Assembly: GCA_016717655.1 (NCBI GenBank)
Contig: JADKFC010000006.1
Coordinates: 124,001 to 188,000, forward strand
Direction of reading: 5' to 3'
Origin: Saprospiraceae bacterium
GTDB taxonomy: Bacteria; Bacteroidota; Bacteroidia; Chitinophagales; Saprospiraceae
Length of the DNA: 64,000 nt
The notes under the pieces were generated by a model, which was not told where the DNA came from, ran no database searches, and worked only from the letters and a program-made list of their open reading frames with translations. The translations under genes were made by a program, and so were the position numbers. Below are positions 1-8,790 of this stretch, one piece after another; position 1 is the stretch's first letter; the number at the start of each line of letters is the position of its first letter.

Positions 1-2
1 AT

Positions 3-1679
3 GCCAGTGATGATTTCAACGACCACGGTGAGTTGATTCTGGACAACAATGATCTGGAAAGAGAGCGAGGTATTACCATTGTTTCTAAAAATGTATCCGT
101 CAGCTTCCAGGGCGTAAAGATCAACATCATAGACACGCCAGGTCACTCCGATTTTGGAGGTGAGGTGGAACGTGTGCTTAGGATGGCAGATGGTGTTTTG
201 CTCCTTGTTGATGCCTTTGAAGGTCCGATGCCACAAACCCGTTTTGTTTTGAACAAAGCCATTGAGCTGGGTTTGAAACCCATCCTGGTAGTAAACAAAG
301 TAGACAAAGAAAACTGTCGCCCCGAGGAAGTTCAGGGTGATGTGTTCGACCTGATGTTTAACCTAGGGGCAACAGAAGACCAACTGAATTTTGTTACCTT
401 GTTTGGATCCTCTAAGTTGGGTTGGATGAGTTTTGATTTCAACCAACGCACCCATAATATTCAACCATTGCTTACCGCCATCGTTGATAACATCCCTGAA
501 GCACCTTATTTTGAAGGACCTGCGCAGATGCAGATTACTTCATTGGATTACAATGCTTTCCAGGGCAGGATTGCCATCGGAAGGATATTCAGAGGCGATC
601 TGGTTGAGAATACCGATTGTATCCTCTTTCGCAAAGATGGCAGCCAGAAAAAAGTAAGGATCAAAGAATTGTACATTTTTGAGGGACTGGGCAGGAAAAA
701 AGTAAACACCGTTAGGTCTGGAGATATATGTGCCATTGTTGGTTTGGAAGATTTTGACATTGGTGATACCATTGCTGATGCCGAACAACCTGAAGCACTT
801 ACCCGTATTGCGGTAGATGAACCAACCATGAGTATGTTGTTTACCATCAACACTTCTCCATTTTTTGGCAAGGAAGGTAAATTTGTAACATCCAGGCACC
901 TGCGTGACAGGCTTTACAAAGAGTTGGAAAAAAATCTGGCGCTGCGCGTAATTGATGGTCCTACCGAAGATAAGTTTGATGTTTATGGCAGGGGCGTTTT
1001 GCACCTGTCTGTACTGATAGAGACCATGCGTAGGGAAGGATATGAACTACAAGTGGGAAAACCACAAGTCATCTTTAAGGAAATCGATGGCCAGAAATGT
1101 GAGCCTATCGAACACCTGGTGATCGATGTACCTGAAGAGTCTGCTGGCAAGGTAATCGAACTGGTAACACAGCGCAAAGGACTTTTGCAGGTCATGGAAC
1201 CAAAGGGAGATGTACAACACCTCGAATTTGACATTCCGGCAAGGGGCATCATAGGGTTGAGAAATAATATTTTGACAGCTACCGCAGGTGAGGCTGTAAT
1301 GACCCACCGATTCAGACAATACGAACCCTACAAAGGGGAACTTTCAGGAAGAAACAAGGGATCATTGGTTTCTATGGAACAAGGTCAGGCCCTTGCCTAC
1401 GCGATTGACAGGTTGCAGGACAGAGGACGATTTTTTATTGATCCCAATGAGCAGGTTTATGTAGGTCAGGTTATTGGTGAACACTCCCGGGAAAATGACC
1501 TGGATGTGAACGTCATCAAAGGAAAAAAACTCACTAACATGAGGGCTTCTGGATCAGACGATGCAGTTAAAATTGCACCTAAAATTGTTTTTTCATTAGA
1601 AGAAGCCATGGAATACATCAAAGATGATGAATACCTGGAAGTGACACCATTGAGTCTTCGCATGCGCAAGATCAAGTAA
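3..1679 (+). CDS. typA: Translational GTPase TypA/BipA, 5' end outside window
   Basis: Ribosome-associated GTPase of the EF-G/LepA superfamily, involved in ribosome assembly and stress adaptation in the cytoplasm. The frame is open from the left edge, so the start and the P-loop are missing and about 558 of roughly 600 residues are present. Visible GTPase motifs, in order, are RERGITI (switch I), DTPGH (G3) and NKVD (G4), followed by the EF-G-like domains. The family-specific C-terminus contains GKKLTNMRASGSDDA, where the T/SNMRA-type signature distinguishes TypA from EF-G and LepA. The reading frame is intact. The gene stands alone on the plus strand ahead of an unrelated outer-membrane protein gene. 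Confidence 0.96.
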   Translation, partial: ASDDFNDHGELILDNNDLERERGITIVSKNVSVSFQGVKINIIDTPGHSDFGGEVERVLRMADGVLLLVDAFEGPMPQTRFVLNKAIELGLKPILVVNKVDKENCRPEEVQGDVFDLMFNLGATEDQLNFVTLFGSSKLGWMSFDFNQRTHNIQPLLTAIVDNIPEAPYFEGPAQMQITSLDYNAFQGRIAIGRIFRGDLVENTDCILFRKDGSQKKVRIKELYIFEGLGRKKVNTVRSGDICAIVGLEDFDIGDTIADAEQPEALTRIAVDEPTMSMLFTINTSPFFGKEGKFVTSRHLRDRLYKELEKNLALRVIDGPTEDKFDVYGRGVLHLSVLIETMRREGYELQVGKPQVIFKEIDGQKCEPIEHLVIDVPEESAGKVIELVTQRKGLLQVMEPKGDVQHLEFDIPARGIIGLRNNILTATAGEAVMTHRFRQYEPYKGELSGRNKGSLVSMEQGQALAYAIDRLQDRGRFFIDPNEQVYVGQVIGEHSRENDLDVNVIKGKKLTNMRASGSDDAVKIAPKIVFSLEEAMEYIKDDEYLEVTPLSLRMRKIK

Positions 1680-1732
1680 AAAAAGCAGAATAACAGCTAA
1701 CTTTTGTTCTCTTTGTTTCGTTTTAATATTGT

Positions 1733-1744
1733 CGGCAATTGCCG
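1733..1744. promoter_or_regulatory. Perfect 12-bp palindrome CGGCAATTGCCG
   Basis: A perfect inverted repeat lies between typA and the next gene, about 23 bases before its probable GTG start. Adjacent bases repeat half of it (GCCGGCAATT). It could be an operator for a dimeric regulator or chance; nothing else in the sequence decides. Confidence 0.2.
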
Positions 1745-1766
1745 GCAATTACTAAAATTGTACAAC

Positions 1767-2402
1767 GTGAAACAGAAATTAGTCGCATTTTTTATTTTAG
1801 CTGCTTATAGCTTAATGGGTCAAACAACCAAGCCAGGTTACTTGGGCATTTCTCCTTTTCATTTTTTTAGAAATACTTTTGTAGCTACCTTCGAAACAGG
1901 GATAGGTCAGGATAAAACATTATTGTTTGCACCGGGAGTTATTTTGAAGGACAATCAAAATGAATCGATATCTGGCTTTACAGGCGAAGTTCAATTTAGG
2001 TATTATTTGATTCACCCAAGTTTTGAGGGCATGGATACCGATTTGGGTGGAGCCAGATGGCAGCCTTATGTGGCACCTTATTACCAATTCAGCTCTATTT
2101 CAAAAGAGTTTCCGGGTTATTACTACGACCCGTTGGGTGGATTCAGCAAAGAATATACGACTTCAAGAGACATCACAGCCCATGCTGGTGGGGTGCTGGT
2201 AGGATGCAGGGCCTTGCTAACCAAAAATTTATTTATAGACCTTACCGTAGGTGGCGGATTCAGATTGAGCGAGGTCAAAGATACCTACAGCATCGTTTTA
2301 ACGGAGCCCATCCCTGTATACAATGATTTTGATATTTTTGACTATGAATACAAAGGAATAGCCCCAAAGGTTGCGTTTACCGTGGGTATCAGGCTTTACT
2401 AG
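1767..2402 (+). CDS. Small outer-membrane beta-barrel-like protein
   Basis: About 211 residues, with no family recognised securely. The GTG start is preferred over the upstream TTG because it places a signal peptide (KQKLVAFFILAAYSLMGQ) at the N-terminus; the longer form would bury it. The remainder alternates polar and aromatic residues in short beta-strand-like stretches (FRYYLIHPSF, VAPYYQFSS, LTVGGGFRLS). It ends in VAFTVGIRLY, and a terminal aromatic residue is typical of barrels inserted by the BAM machinery. It resembles DUF3575-like small barrels in general form only. Function is unknown. Confidence 0.6.
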   Translation: MKQKLVAFFILAAYSLMGQTTKPGYLGISPFHFFRNTFVATFETGIGQDKTLLFAPGVILKDNQNESISGFTGEVQFRYYLIHPSFEGMDTDLGGARWQPYVAPYYQFSSISKEFPGYYYDPLGGFSKEYTTSRDITAHAGGVLVGCRALLTKNLFIDLTVGGGFRLSEVKDTYSIVLTEPIPVYNDFDIFDYEYKGIAPKVAFTVGIRLY

Positions 2403-2546
2403 CTTAATTTTAACAAATATTTATTGGACCAGATGGCGGGTGAATCATGGTAATTGCATGATATAAGGTTAAATTTGTCACGTTCCTTAAACCAAAAGGG
2501 GGGGAACATCGTTTTTTTAGTATTATTCCACCTTAAATCTTATAAA

Positions 2547-3155
2547 ATGGCATTTACACTTCCTGATCTTGGATATGATTACAATGCATTGGAGCCGCAG
2601 ATTGACGCGCGCACAATGGAAATTCATCATACCAAGCACCACAACGCCTACATTACCAATTTAAACAAAGCCATCGAAGGATCACCACTTGAAGGCAAGT
2701 CTATCGAAGAAATCCTCACAGGTCTGGATATGACTAATATGGCAGTTAGAAACAATGGAGGTGGGCATTACAACCACAGCCTTTTTTGGGAAGTTTTAAA
2801 CCCCAAAGACAGAGGATATTTAACCGGCCCATTAAGAGAAGCCATTGAAGCTGCATATGGATCAAAAGAAAATTTTGAAAAAGAATTTGCTCAGGCAGCC
2901 ATGACCAGGTTTGGATCTGGTTGGGCATGGTTATGTGCCCACAAAGGCGGCAAGGTTGAAATCTGTTCTACCTCCAACCAGGACAATCCTTTGATGCCTG
3001 CATCTGGATGCGGAGGCACACCTATTTTGGGAGTTGATGTTTGGGAACACGCCTATTACCTCAATTATCAGAACAGGAGGGCCGACTATTTGACTGCGTT
3101 TTTAGACATCGTCAACTGGAATGTGGTGGAGAAAAAATACAATGCAGCGATCTAA
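2547..3155 (+). CDS. sodA: Superoxide dismutase (Mn/Fe family)
   Basis: Converts superoxide to oxygen and hydrogen peroxide. About 202 residues from the ATG of MAFTLPDLGYDYNALEP; the frame extends 31 codons further upstream but that part has no family similarity. Metal ligands are visible: His27 in MEIHHTKHH, the His of GGHYNHSLFW, and the Asp and His of DVWEHAYY. The NNGGGH and NQDNPLM segments favour the manganese type, though cambialistic use cannot be excluded. No signal peptide, so it is cytoplasmic. Its last codons overlap the start of the next thioredoxin-fold gene, suggesting cotranscription as an oxidative-stress unit. Confidence 0.95.
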   Translation: MAFTLPDLGYDYNALEPQIDARTMEIHHTKHHNAYITNLNKAIEGSPLEGKSIEEILTGLDMTNMAVRNNGGGHYNHSLFWEVLNPKDRGYLTGPLREAIEAAYGSKENFEKEFAQAAMTRFGSGWAWLCAHKGGKVEICSTSNQDNPLMPASGCGGTPILGVDVWEHAYYLNYQNRRADYLTAFLDIVNWNVVEKKYNAAI

Positions 3156-3648
3156 GCACCTACATTTTTTGATTTATTTCATTTGGGGGCTTACAGCCAC
3201 AGCTCAGTCTGATGTAGCTGTACCCCTCTATGAAGATTTTGCCTCTTTCCAAAAAGTCGTTTTACATGATGAAACCAATCAGGTGAAATTGATTAATTTT
3301 TGGGCCACCTGGTGTAAGCCATGTGTCAAGGAGTTGCCCTATTTTCAACAACTCCATGAGAAATATCCCGAGCTTCCAATGGTATTGGTGAGTCTGGATA
3401 AAAAAGCAGACGCCAATGGAAGGATAGCCAGATTTCTGGCTCAACGCAAGATAACAATTCCGGTGGTGGTGCTGGCTGATGGCAGGGCCAATGACTGGAT
3501 TGACAAGGTGTCGCCAGATTGGTCGGGTTCAATACCTGCAACCCTTGTGTTCAACCGGGGTGAAAAGTTTTTTTTCGAAACCGATTTTGAATCTATGGAA
3601 GCCATTGAAGCAGCAATTGATATTCAATCACTAATTAAAAACAAATAA
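3142..3648 (+). CDS. Exported TlpA/thioredoxin-like thiol-disulfide protein
   Basis: About 168 residues. The start chosen is the ATG of MQRSKHLHFLIYFIWGLTATAQ, which gives a signal peptide; the in-frame ATG seven codons earlier lies deeper inside the superoxide dismutase gene. The thioredoxin fold carries the active site WATWCKPC (Cys58 and Cys61), a thioredoxin-type VLVSLDKK strand and the cis-Pro loop SIPATLVFN. It is probably periplasmic and acts in disulfide reduction or redox maintenance of exported proteins. It overlaps the dismutase gene by 14 bases and is followed after 4 bases by a second redoxin gene, so the three form a likely operon. Confidence 0.85.
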   Translation: MQRSKHLHFLIYFIWGLTATAQSDVAVPLYEDFASFQKVVLHDETNQVKLINFWATWCKPCVKELPYFQQLHEKYPELPMVLVSLDKKADANGRIARFLAQRKITIPVVVLADGRANDWIDKVSPDWSGSIPATLVFNRGEKFFFETDFESMEAIEAAIDIQSLIKNK

Positions 3649-3652
3649 TAAA

Positions 3653-4255
3653 ATGAGTTTGACCATCATTACAGGAATGCTGATTTCCCTGTTTACACTA
3701 AACGCCCCTATTGCTCCTGTAGCGCTGAAACCAGGAGACACTGCCGTAGACTTTAAACTAAAAAATGTGGATGGCAAAATGGTTTCTCTGTCTGATTTTA
3801 AAAATGCAAAGGGGTATATCATTGTTTTTACCTGCAACCATTGCCCGTATGCAAAATTGTACGAAGACAGGTTGATAGCTATCAATGACAAATACAGTAA
3901 AATGGGTTACCCGGTCATTGCCATCAATCCAAATGACCCTACAGCAGAGCCTGAAGATAGTTTTGATGAAATGAAAAAGAGGGCTAAGTCCAAAGGGTTT
4001 AAGTTTCCCTATCTTTTTGATGAAGGGCAAAAAATTTATCCCCAGTATGGAGCTACCAGGACGCCACATGTATTTTTATTAAATGCTCAGCGAGTTGTGA
4101 AGTACATTGGCGCTATTGATGACAATCCCAATGATGCTTCAGCTGTGAAGGCTAAATACCTTGAAGATGCCATAGTTTCTCTTCAAGGGGGCAAAGACAT
4201 CATTCCCAATGTTACCAAGGCCTTGGGATGTTCTATAAAGGTCAAAAAAGCCTAA
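3653..4255 (+). CDS. Exported redoxin-domain (AhpC/TSA-like thioredoxin family) protein
   Basis: 200 residues with an N-terminal hydrophobic signal (SLTIITGMLISLFTLNAPIA). The redoxin domain starts at LKPGDTAVDFKLKNVDG and contains the CxxC motif TCNHCPYAK (Cys61 and Cys64), which is characteristic of a family of secreted thioredoxin-like proteins. TRTPHVFLLN supplies the cis-Pro loop. It probably acts as a periplasmic peroxide- or disulfide-handling protein; whether it is a peroxidase or a reductase cannot be told. It is the last gene of the dismutase cluster and is followed directly by a clear terminator. Confidence 0.85.
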   Translation: MSLTIITGMLISLFTLNAPIAPVALKPGDTAVDFKLKNVDGKMVSLSDFKNAKGYIIVFTCNHCPYAKLYEDRLIAINDKYSKMGYPVIAINPNDPTAEPEDSFDEMKKRAKSKGFKFPYLFDEGQKIYPQYGATRTPHVFLLNAQRVVKYIGAIDDNPNDASAVKAKYLEDAIVSLQGGKDIIPNVTKALGCSIKVKKA

Positions 4256-4280
4256 ATACCAAAAATATTTTTCAGTAATA

Positions 4281-4321
4281 AAAGGCCAGGAGTGCAAAAG
4301 CGCATTTCTGGCCTTTTTTTT
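4281..4321 (+). terminator. Rho-independent terminator
   Basis: AAAGGCCAG and CTGGCCTTT pair as a stem around a loop of about 15 bases and run into an eight-base T tract. It closes the dismutase/thioredoxin operon before the sigma factor gene. Confidence 0.85.
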
Positions 4322-4446
4322 GCTATTCTATTCATGTTTCCCCACCATAATGACTGAGCTTGCGGGTTGGTACCTGCATTAATGTTATTCTTGTTATCGT
4401 TTTTCAATTTTTTATTCCGATATTGGCGTCGTATTATAACAGATAC

Positions 4447-4998
4447 ATGGCAGAAAATATCGATAAGGTCAATCTTGAGCTCATTTTACACAACAATCCG
4501 GAAAAAGGGTTTGAGTACATCTATACCCATTTTTACTCGATTTTGTGTAAAGCTTCTTACCGGCTGTTGTTAGATAAAGACGCAGCCGAGGATGTAGTCC
4601 AGGAAGTATTGCTTGAATTTTGGAACAAGAGAGAACAAATAGTAATAACTACATCTATTCTGGCTTACTTAAAAAGGTCGGTTTACAACAGGTCACTCAA
4701 CTACATCAAGTCCAAATCGCGGTTTACCGATGACGAAAATGCCCTTTTGGGGTATGAAGACATGGAAGACTCGGTGGAAGAAGAAATTTTTGGTTCAGAA
4801 ATGCAGCAAAAACTCGACAAAGTGATGGAAAATTTGCCTGAAAAATGCAAATATGCCTTTGCTTTGAGCAGATTTGAGCATAAAACCTACCAGGAAATCG
4901 CTGATATCATGGAGATTTCGGTGAAAACGGTGGAAAATCAGATATCTAAAGCATTGAAAATACTGCGTAACTCCTTGTTAGTCAATACGCAAGATTAA
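4447..4998 (+). CDS. ECF RNA polymerase sigma factor (FecI/RpoE-like, Bacteroidota type)
   Basis: About 183 residues from the ATG of MAENIDKVNLEL; the upstream 29 in-frame codons are hydrophobic and unlike a sigma N-terminus. Region 2 runs from FEYIYTHFYSILCKASYRLL through DAAEDVVQEVLLEFW. Region 4 contains LPEKCKYAFALSRFEHKTY followed by the helix-turn-helix EIADIMEISVKTVENQI. It should direct polymerase to promoters released by the FecR protein encoded next, giving a cell-surface signalling triad with the TonB receptor. The order sigma, FecR, receptor is the usual one. Confidence 0.93.
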   Translation: MAENIDKVNLELILHNNPEKGFEYIYTHFYSILCKASYRLLLDKDAAEDVVQEVLLEFWNKREQIVITTSILAYLKRSVYNRSLNYIKSKSRFTDDENALLGYEDMEDSVEEEIFGSEMQQKLDKVMENLPEKCKYAFALSRFEHKTYQEIADIMEISVKTVENQISKALKILRNSLLVNTQD

Positions 4999-5081
4999 AT
5001 TATAAAAAAAACTAATATATGGATAGGGGGGACAGCCGCAATATTTTGTCCTAAGTATAAGCCAGGAAAACTTAGTTTAAC

Positions 5082-6086
5082 ATGAGTAAAGAAAAAATAA
5101 GCATATGGGTGCACAAACAGCTGACGGGTCAGTTGAGTGCAGCTGAGCAGGCAGAGCTGGATAAGGCCCTAGCCGCTAATGCATCTAACGGGCAGTTGGC
5201 CCGGGATGTAGAAGCTGTATGGGAAAAATCCGGCAGTCTGGGCGATGACCTTTCCTTTGACGGGGCAAAGGCATTCCAGCGTTTTAAGTCGGCGGTAGCA
5301 GCCCAGAGTGAGGTTAATACAGTAGCTCCTATTGTTGCTACCAAAACAGAAGCAAAGACCAGAAATCTATTTATTAGATATGCATCTGCAATAGCGGCGG
5401 TACTCGTACTTGGATTTTTTGCAATGCGATGGATGGGTAACCCTGGCCAGATAACCATCAACTCCGGTTCAACAGCTATGGTTGCAAGCCTACCTGATGG
5501 TTCATATGTTAAATTAGCGTCAAATAGCAGCCTGACCTATAACGAAAAGACATTTGCAGCAAGCAGAAAAGTCATTCTTAGTGGCAGTGGAATATTCAAA
5601 GTAGAAAAGACAGGTAGTGGATTTGAAGTATTGGCTGGGGAGCTACACGTAAGTGTTTTAGGAACTACATTTTTGGTAACCCATGATAATAATGTCAAAG
5701 AAGTAAAAGTAATGGAGGGCAGGGTAGCCGTAAAAGCCGCCGATAGCAATAAAATAGAAATAACTGATAAAGAAGGCGTTAGTCTGAATAATGGGAAACT
5801 TGAGAAAATAGAGGAAGTTGATTTTAGTACTTTAAGTTGGTCGGATCCAGAAATGGTCTACAACAATGAGCCACTTTCAAAGGTCATTTCAGACATCGAA
5901 TCAAAATTTAGTGTCAAAATTTCAATAAAGGGCAACAATTCAATTGAAAAGTGTCCTTTTACATCGAGAAGTTTGAAAAACAATACGTTGGAAGAGATTC
6001 TGAGCATTATTGAAGCCACTTTTTCTGCCAAGATCGTCAAAAAAGCGGTTGGAGAATACCAACTATCCGGTTTGAGCTGCTCTTAG
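5082..6086 (+). CDS. FecR family anti-sigma factor
   Basis: 334 residues. The N-terminal cytoplasmic segment (1-95) contains ISIWVHKQLTGQLSAAEQAELD. One transmembrane helix lies at about 97-116 (RYASAIAAVLVLGFFAMRW). The periplasmic FecR domain spans about 125-235, with PDGSYVKLASNSSLTY and the GTTFLV and KVMEGRVAV segments. A DUF4974-like C-terminal domain occupies about 255-330. It should hold the adjacent ECF sigma factor inactive until the outer-membrane receptor signals through its STN domain. It sits 83 bases after the sigma gene and 52 bases before the receptor. Confidence 0.93.
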   Translation: MSKEKISIWVHKQLTGQLSAAEQAELDKALAANASNGQLARDVEAVWEKSGSLGDDLSFDGAKAFQRFKSAVAAQSEVNTVAPIVATKTEAKTRNLFIRYASAIAAVLVLGFFAMRWMGNPGQITINSGSTAMVASLPDGSYVKLASNSSLTYNEKTFAASRKVILSGSGIFKVEKTGSGFEVLAGELHVSVLGTTFLVTHDNNVKEVKVMEGRVAVKAADSNKIEITDKEGVSLNNGKLEKIEEVDFSTLSWSDPEMVYNNEPLSKVISDIESKFSVKISIKGNNSIEKCPFTSRSLKNNTLEEILSIIEATFSAKIVKKAVGEYQLSGLSCS

Positions 6087-6138
6087 TGTCGTAAGATCGG
6101 CATGAAATTTGTGTTAAGATTGTCAAATGTCTTAACAC

Positions 6139-8790
6139 TTGAGGAAAATCTTTAATATATTATTAATTATTTTTGTTTGTTCTGACTCAATTTTGGCGCA
6201 GCAAACACCCCAGGACACCCGCGTGTCCTATAGGTGCGTCAATAAACCCTTACCTGTTGTTTTAAAAGAGTTATCAAAAGAAACAGGTGTCAACATTGTC
6301 TTTTCAGAATCTAAGATCAATTCCACCAAAACGGTAACCATTGGGGCCACCAATGAGTTGTTGGTTGACGTGGTAAAAGTTATATGTGAGCCTTTCAAGC
6401 TGACTTATCAGATCATAGGTGGCAATATTGCCATCGTCAGCCAGAAGTTTGAAGGCTTAAATGAGCAATTTACATTATCCGGTTATTTACGTTCGAAAGA
6501 GGGTGGGGAAGCTCTGCCCTATGCGGCTGTTTACCTGGCAGATCGTTCTGCTGGCGTTTTTTGCAATGAAGATGGCTTCTATGCCCTGAAATTAAAAAGG
6601 GGTAACCACAATGTCGTATTTTCTTATGTAGGGTACAATGAAGATACCCTTCAACTGTTTTTGGGCAGAGATACGACCGTAAACATGAGATTGGGCACTT
6701 CTAATCAAATTACTGAAATTATAGTTGAAGAAGACCTTACCAGAACTACAGAACGGTATGGTGAGACTTATTTTAGCACCGACCGTATAGCCAATGCAAT
6801 GATGTTTGCCGGTGAGGCCGACGTACTAAGAGCCATAAACAGTACCTCAGGAGTTTCAACTGCTTCTGATGGCTTTGGCGGTCTAAGCGTAAGAGGAGGT
6901 AATTACGATCAAAATCTAATTTTGTACGATGGGGTACCAGTACAAAACACAGGCCATGCCTTTGGCTTTATTTCCATCTTTAACAGCAGCATCATCCAGG
7001 ATTCCAGATTGATTAAAGGTGGCTTTCCTGCAAGGTATGGAGGCAGATTGTCTTCTATATTGGACATTAAAACAAGGGATGGCAACAATCAGCATTATCA
7101 GGGAGAGCTCAGCTTGAGTACCATCGCTTCCAGGGCAGTAGTTGAGGGACCCATCATAAAAGATAAGGCAAGTTTTTTACTATCATATAGAAGAACATTT
7201 GCAGACCCCTGGATCAAAGAACTATCGAGATACATCATTGAAAGTGGAGATGGTAAAGGAGAAACCTCTTACCATTTCAGTGATTTTAATGGTAAGCTCA
7301 GCTTCTGGATAGGTAGAAGACATCAACTAAGTTTTTCCTATTATAATGGAGGTGATGATTTGAGAAGTGATGCAAGCACAGATAAAACTTCTTTCGGGGC
7401 AAGGTACAACTCAAGGGATATCAATGAACAAAAATGGGGTAACCAACTTGCTTCCGTCCATCTGCACTCACAATTGGGCAAAAATGTATTCAGTAGGTTA
7501 ATTGCTTATTCCAGCAAATGGGAAAGTGATGCTTATTTTTTTGACCGCAATGCGGTTGATAGTGCAGCTGTGGTTGAAGATATTTATGCAGCTGATTATA
7601 AAGTAAGTAAACTGGATATGCAGGGCCTTAGATGGGACCTTGATTTACAATTGAATAGAAATCACCTGTTTAGATTTGGCGCAGGTTATGTTAAAAATAG
7701 TTTTACGCCGGGTTTTATTTCAATTACCAATGTCAATACCGGTCCGATTTTTCCGGAGGTAATAACAAAGGATGAAATTTCACTACTGGCTAATAGCAAC
7801 AGTTATGGCAGTTCAGAACTAACTGCTTATTTTGAAGAAGAATTTAACGCTGGTCAAAACGTGTTGTTTAATTTGGGTGTCCACGGATCTCAATTTAAAT
7901 ACGGAACCACTACCTATACATCGGCACAGCCCAGAGCATCAATGAACATCAACGGACAAAAGACCTGGTTTAACCTATCCGCTGCCATGTTGAGACAATA
8001 CCATCAGGCTTTGTCTGATAATGGGCTTGGCTTTCCATCCGATCAATGGATAACGGCTTCAAAGTATATCTTGCCAGCCGATGGTTTTAATGCCAATACC
8101 AGCTTGGGTTTTTTATTGAGTAAATCATCGAGTGTAGTGATCGGTGCTTATTACAAGTCGATGAAAAACATCATTTCCTTGGGTGAAGGCGAAGCCCTTC
8201 AAATTACAGGAGGAGAAGAGTGGCAAAAACTCATACCGAGAGGAGAGGGAAAGGCCTATGGTGTAGAAGCGGGTTTTCAGTGGTCGCACCCAAAAGCTGA
8301 ATTTGAGATTAATGCTACCTATGGAAAAGCCAACCGCCAATTTGAGGATCTGAACAATGGTGAGTCTTACCTTTACAAATACGATAGAACTTATATGACC
8401 AATACCAGCCTGTCTTTAAAAACAGGAGAAAAGTCAAGGATGAACGTTTTTTTCACCTATCAGAAAGGGAGCAATGTTAGTTTGCCTACAGGTGGAATCA
8501 TCGTAAGAGAGCAAAATGGACAGAAATACATCTATCCAGTGTTTGAAGGAAAAAATAATTACAGGTTTCCGGCTTTCATTAGGCTGGATGTTGGTTTTAC
8601 CTTTAATAGTAAGTCAAAAATCGGAGAACACAGAATATTTGTTGGAATATATAATGTTTTGAATAGAAAAAATCCGGTTTATCTTGATATTTCAAGAAAT
8701 AATTTTGATTTAAACGTATATGAAATCAATAAGGTGAGTATTTTTCCGGTTTTACCATCTCTTTCATACACCTTAGCGATTGGAAAATGA
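6139..8790 (+). CDS. TonB-dependent receptor with STN signalling domain
   Basis: 883 residues. The start is TTG: the only nearby ATG, 12 bases upstream in the same frame, meets a stop after two codons, and TTG gives a good signal peptide (MRKIFNILLIIFVCSDSILA). Domains in order: STN/secretin-N (about 30-95, containing KPLPVVLKELSKETGVNIVF), carboxypeptidase-regulatory-like (about 110-195), plug (about 205-320, containing GGLSVRGGNYDQNLILYDG) and a beta-barrel to the C-terminus. It imports a ligand not identifiable from sequence and probably signals to the FecR/sigma pair. The last codons overlap the start of the DUF4249 gene (ATGA), so the two are translationally coupled. Confidence 0.93.
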   Translation: MRKIFNILLIIFVCSDSILAQQTPQDTRVSYRCVNKPLPVVLKELSKETGVNIVFSESKINSTKTVTIGATNELLVDVVKVICEPFKLTYQIIGGNIAIVSQKFEGLNEQFTLSGYLRSKEGGEALPYAAVYLADRSAGVFCNEDGFYALKLKRGNHNVVFSYVGYNEDTLQLFLGRDTTVNMRLGTSNQITEIIVEEDLTRTTERYGETYFSTDRIANAMMFAGEADVLRAINSTSGVSTASDGFGGLSVRGGNYDQNLILYDGVPVQNTGHAFGFISIFNSSIIQDSRLIKGGFPARYGGRLSSILDIKTRDGNNQHYQGELSLSTIASRAVVEGPIIKDKASFLLSYRRTFADPWIKELSRYIIESGDGKGETSYHFSDFNGKLSFWIGRRHQLSFSYYNGGDDLRSDASTDKTSFGARYNSRDINEQKWGNQLASVHLHSQLGKNVFSRLIAYSSKWESDAYFFDRNAVDSAAVVEDIYAADYKVSKLDMQGLRWDLDLQLNRNHLFRFGAGYVKNSFTPGFISITNVNTGPIFPEVITKDEISLLANSNSYGSSELTAYFEEEFNAGQNVLFNLGVHGSQFKYGTTTYTSAQPRASMNINGQKTWFNLSAAMLRQYHQALSDNGLGFPSDQWITASKYILPADGFNANTSLGFLLSKSSSVVIGAYYKSMKNIISLGEGEALQITGGEEWQKLIPRGEGKAYGVEAGFQWSHPKAEFEINATYGKANRQFEDLNNGESYLYKYDRTYMTNTSLSLKTGEKSRMNVFFTYQKGSNVSLPTGGIIVREQNGQKYIYPVFEGKNNYRFPAFIRLDVGFTFNSKSKIGEHRIFVGIYNVLNRKNPVYLDISRNNFDLNVYEINKVSIFPVLPSLSYTLAIGK

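Noticed and set aside
540..1004. Long antisense frames inside typA
   Set aside because: They are shadows of the conserved typA reading frame with no independent features.
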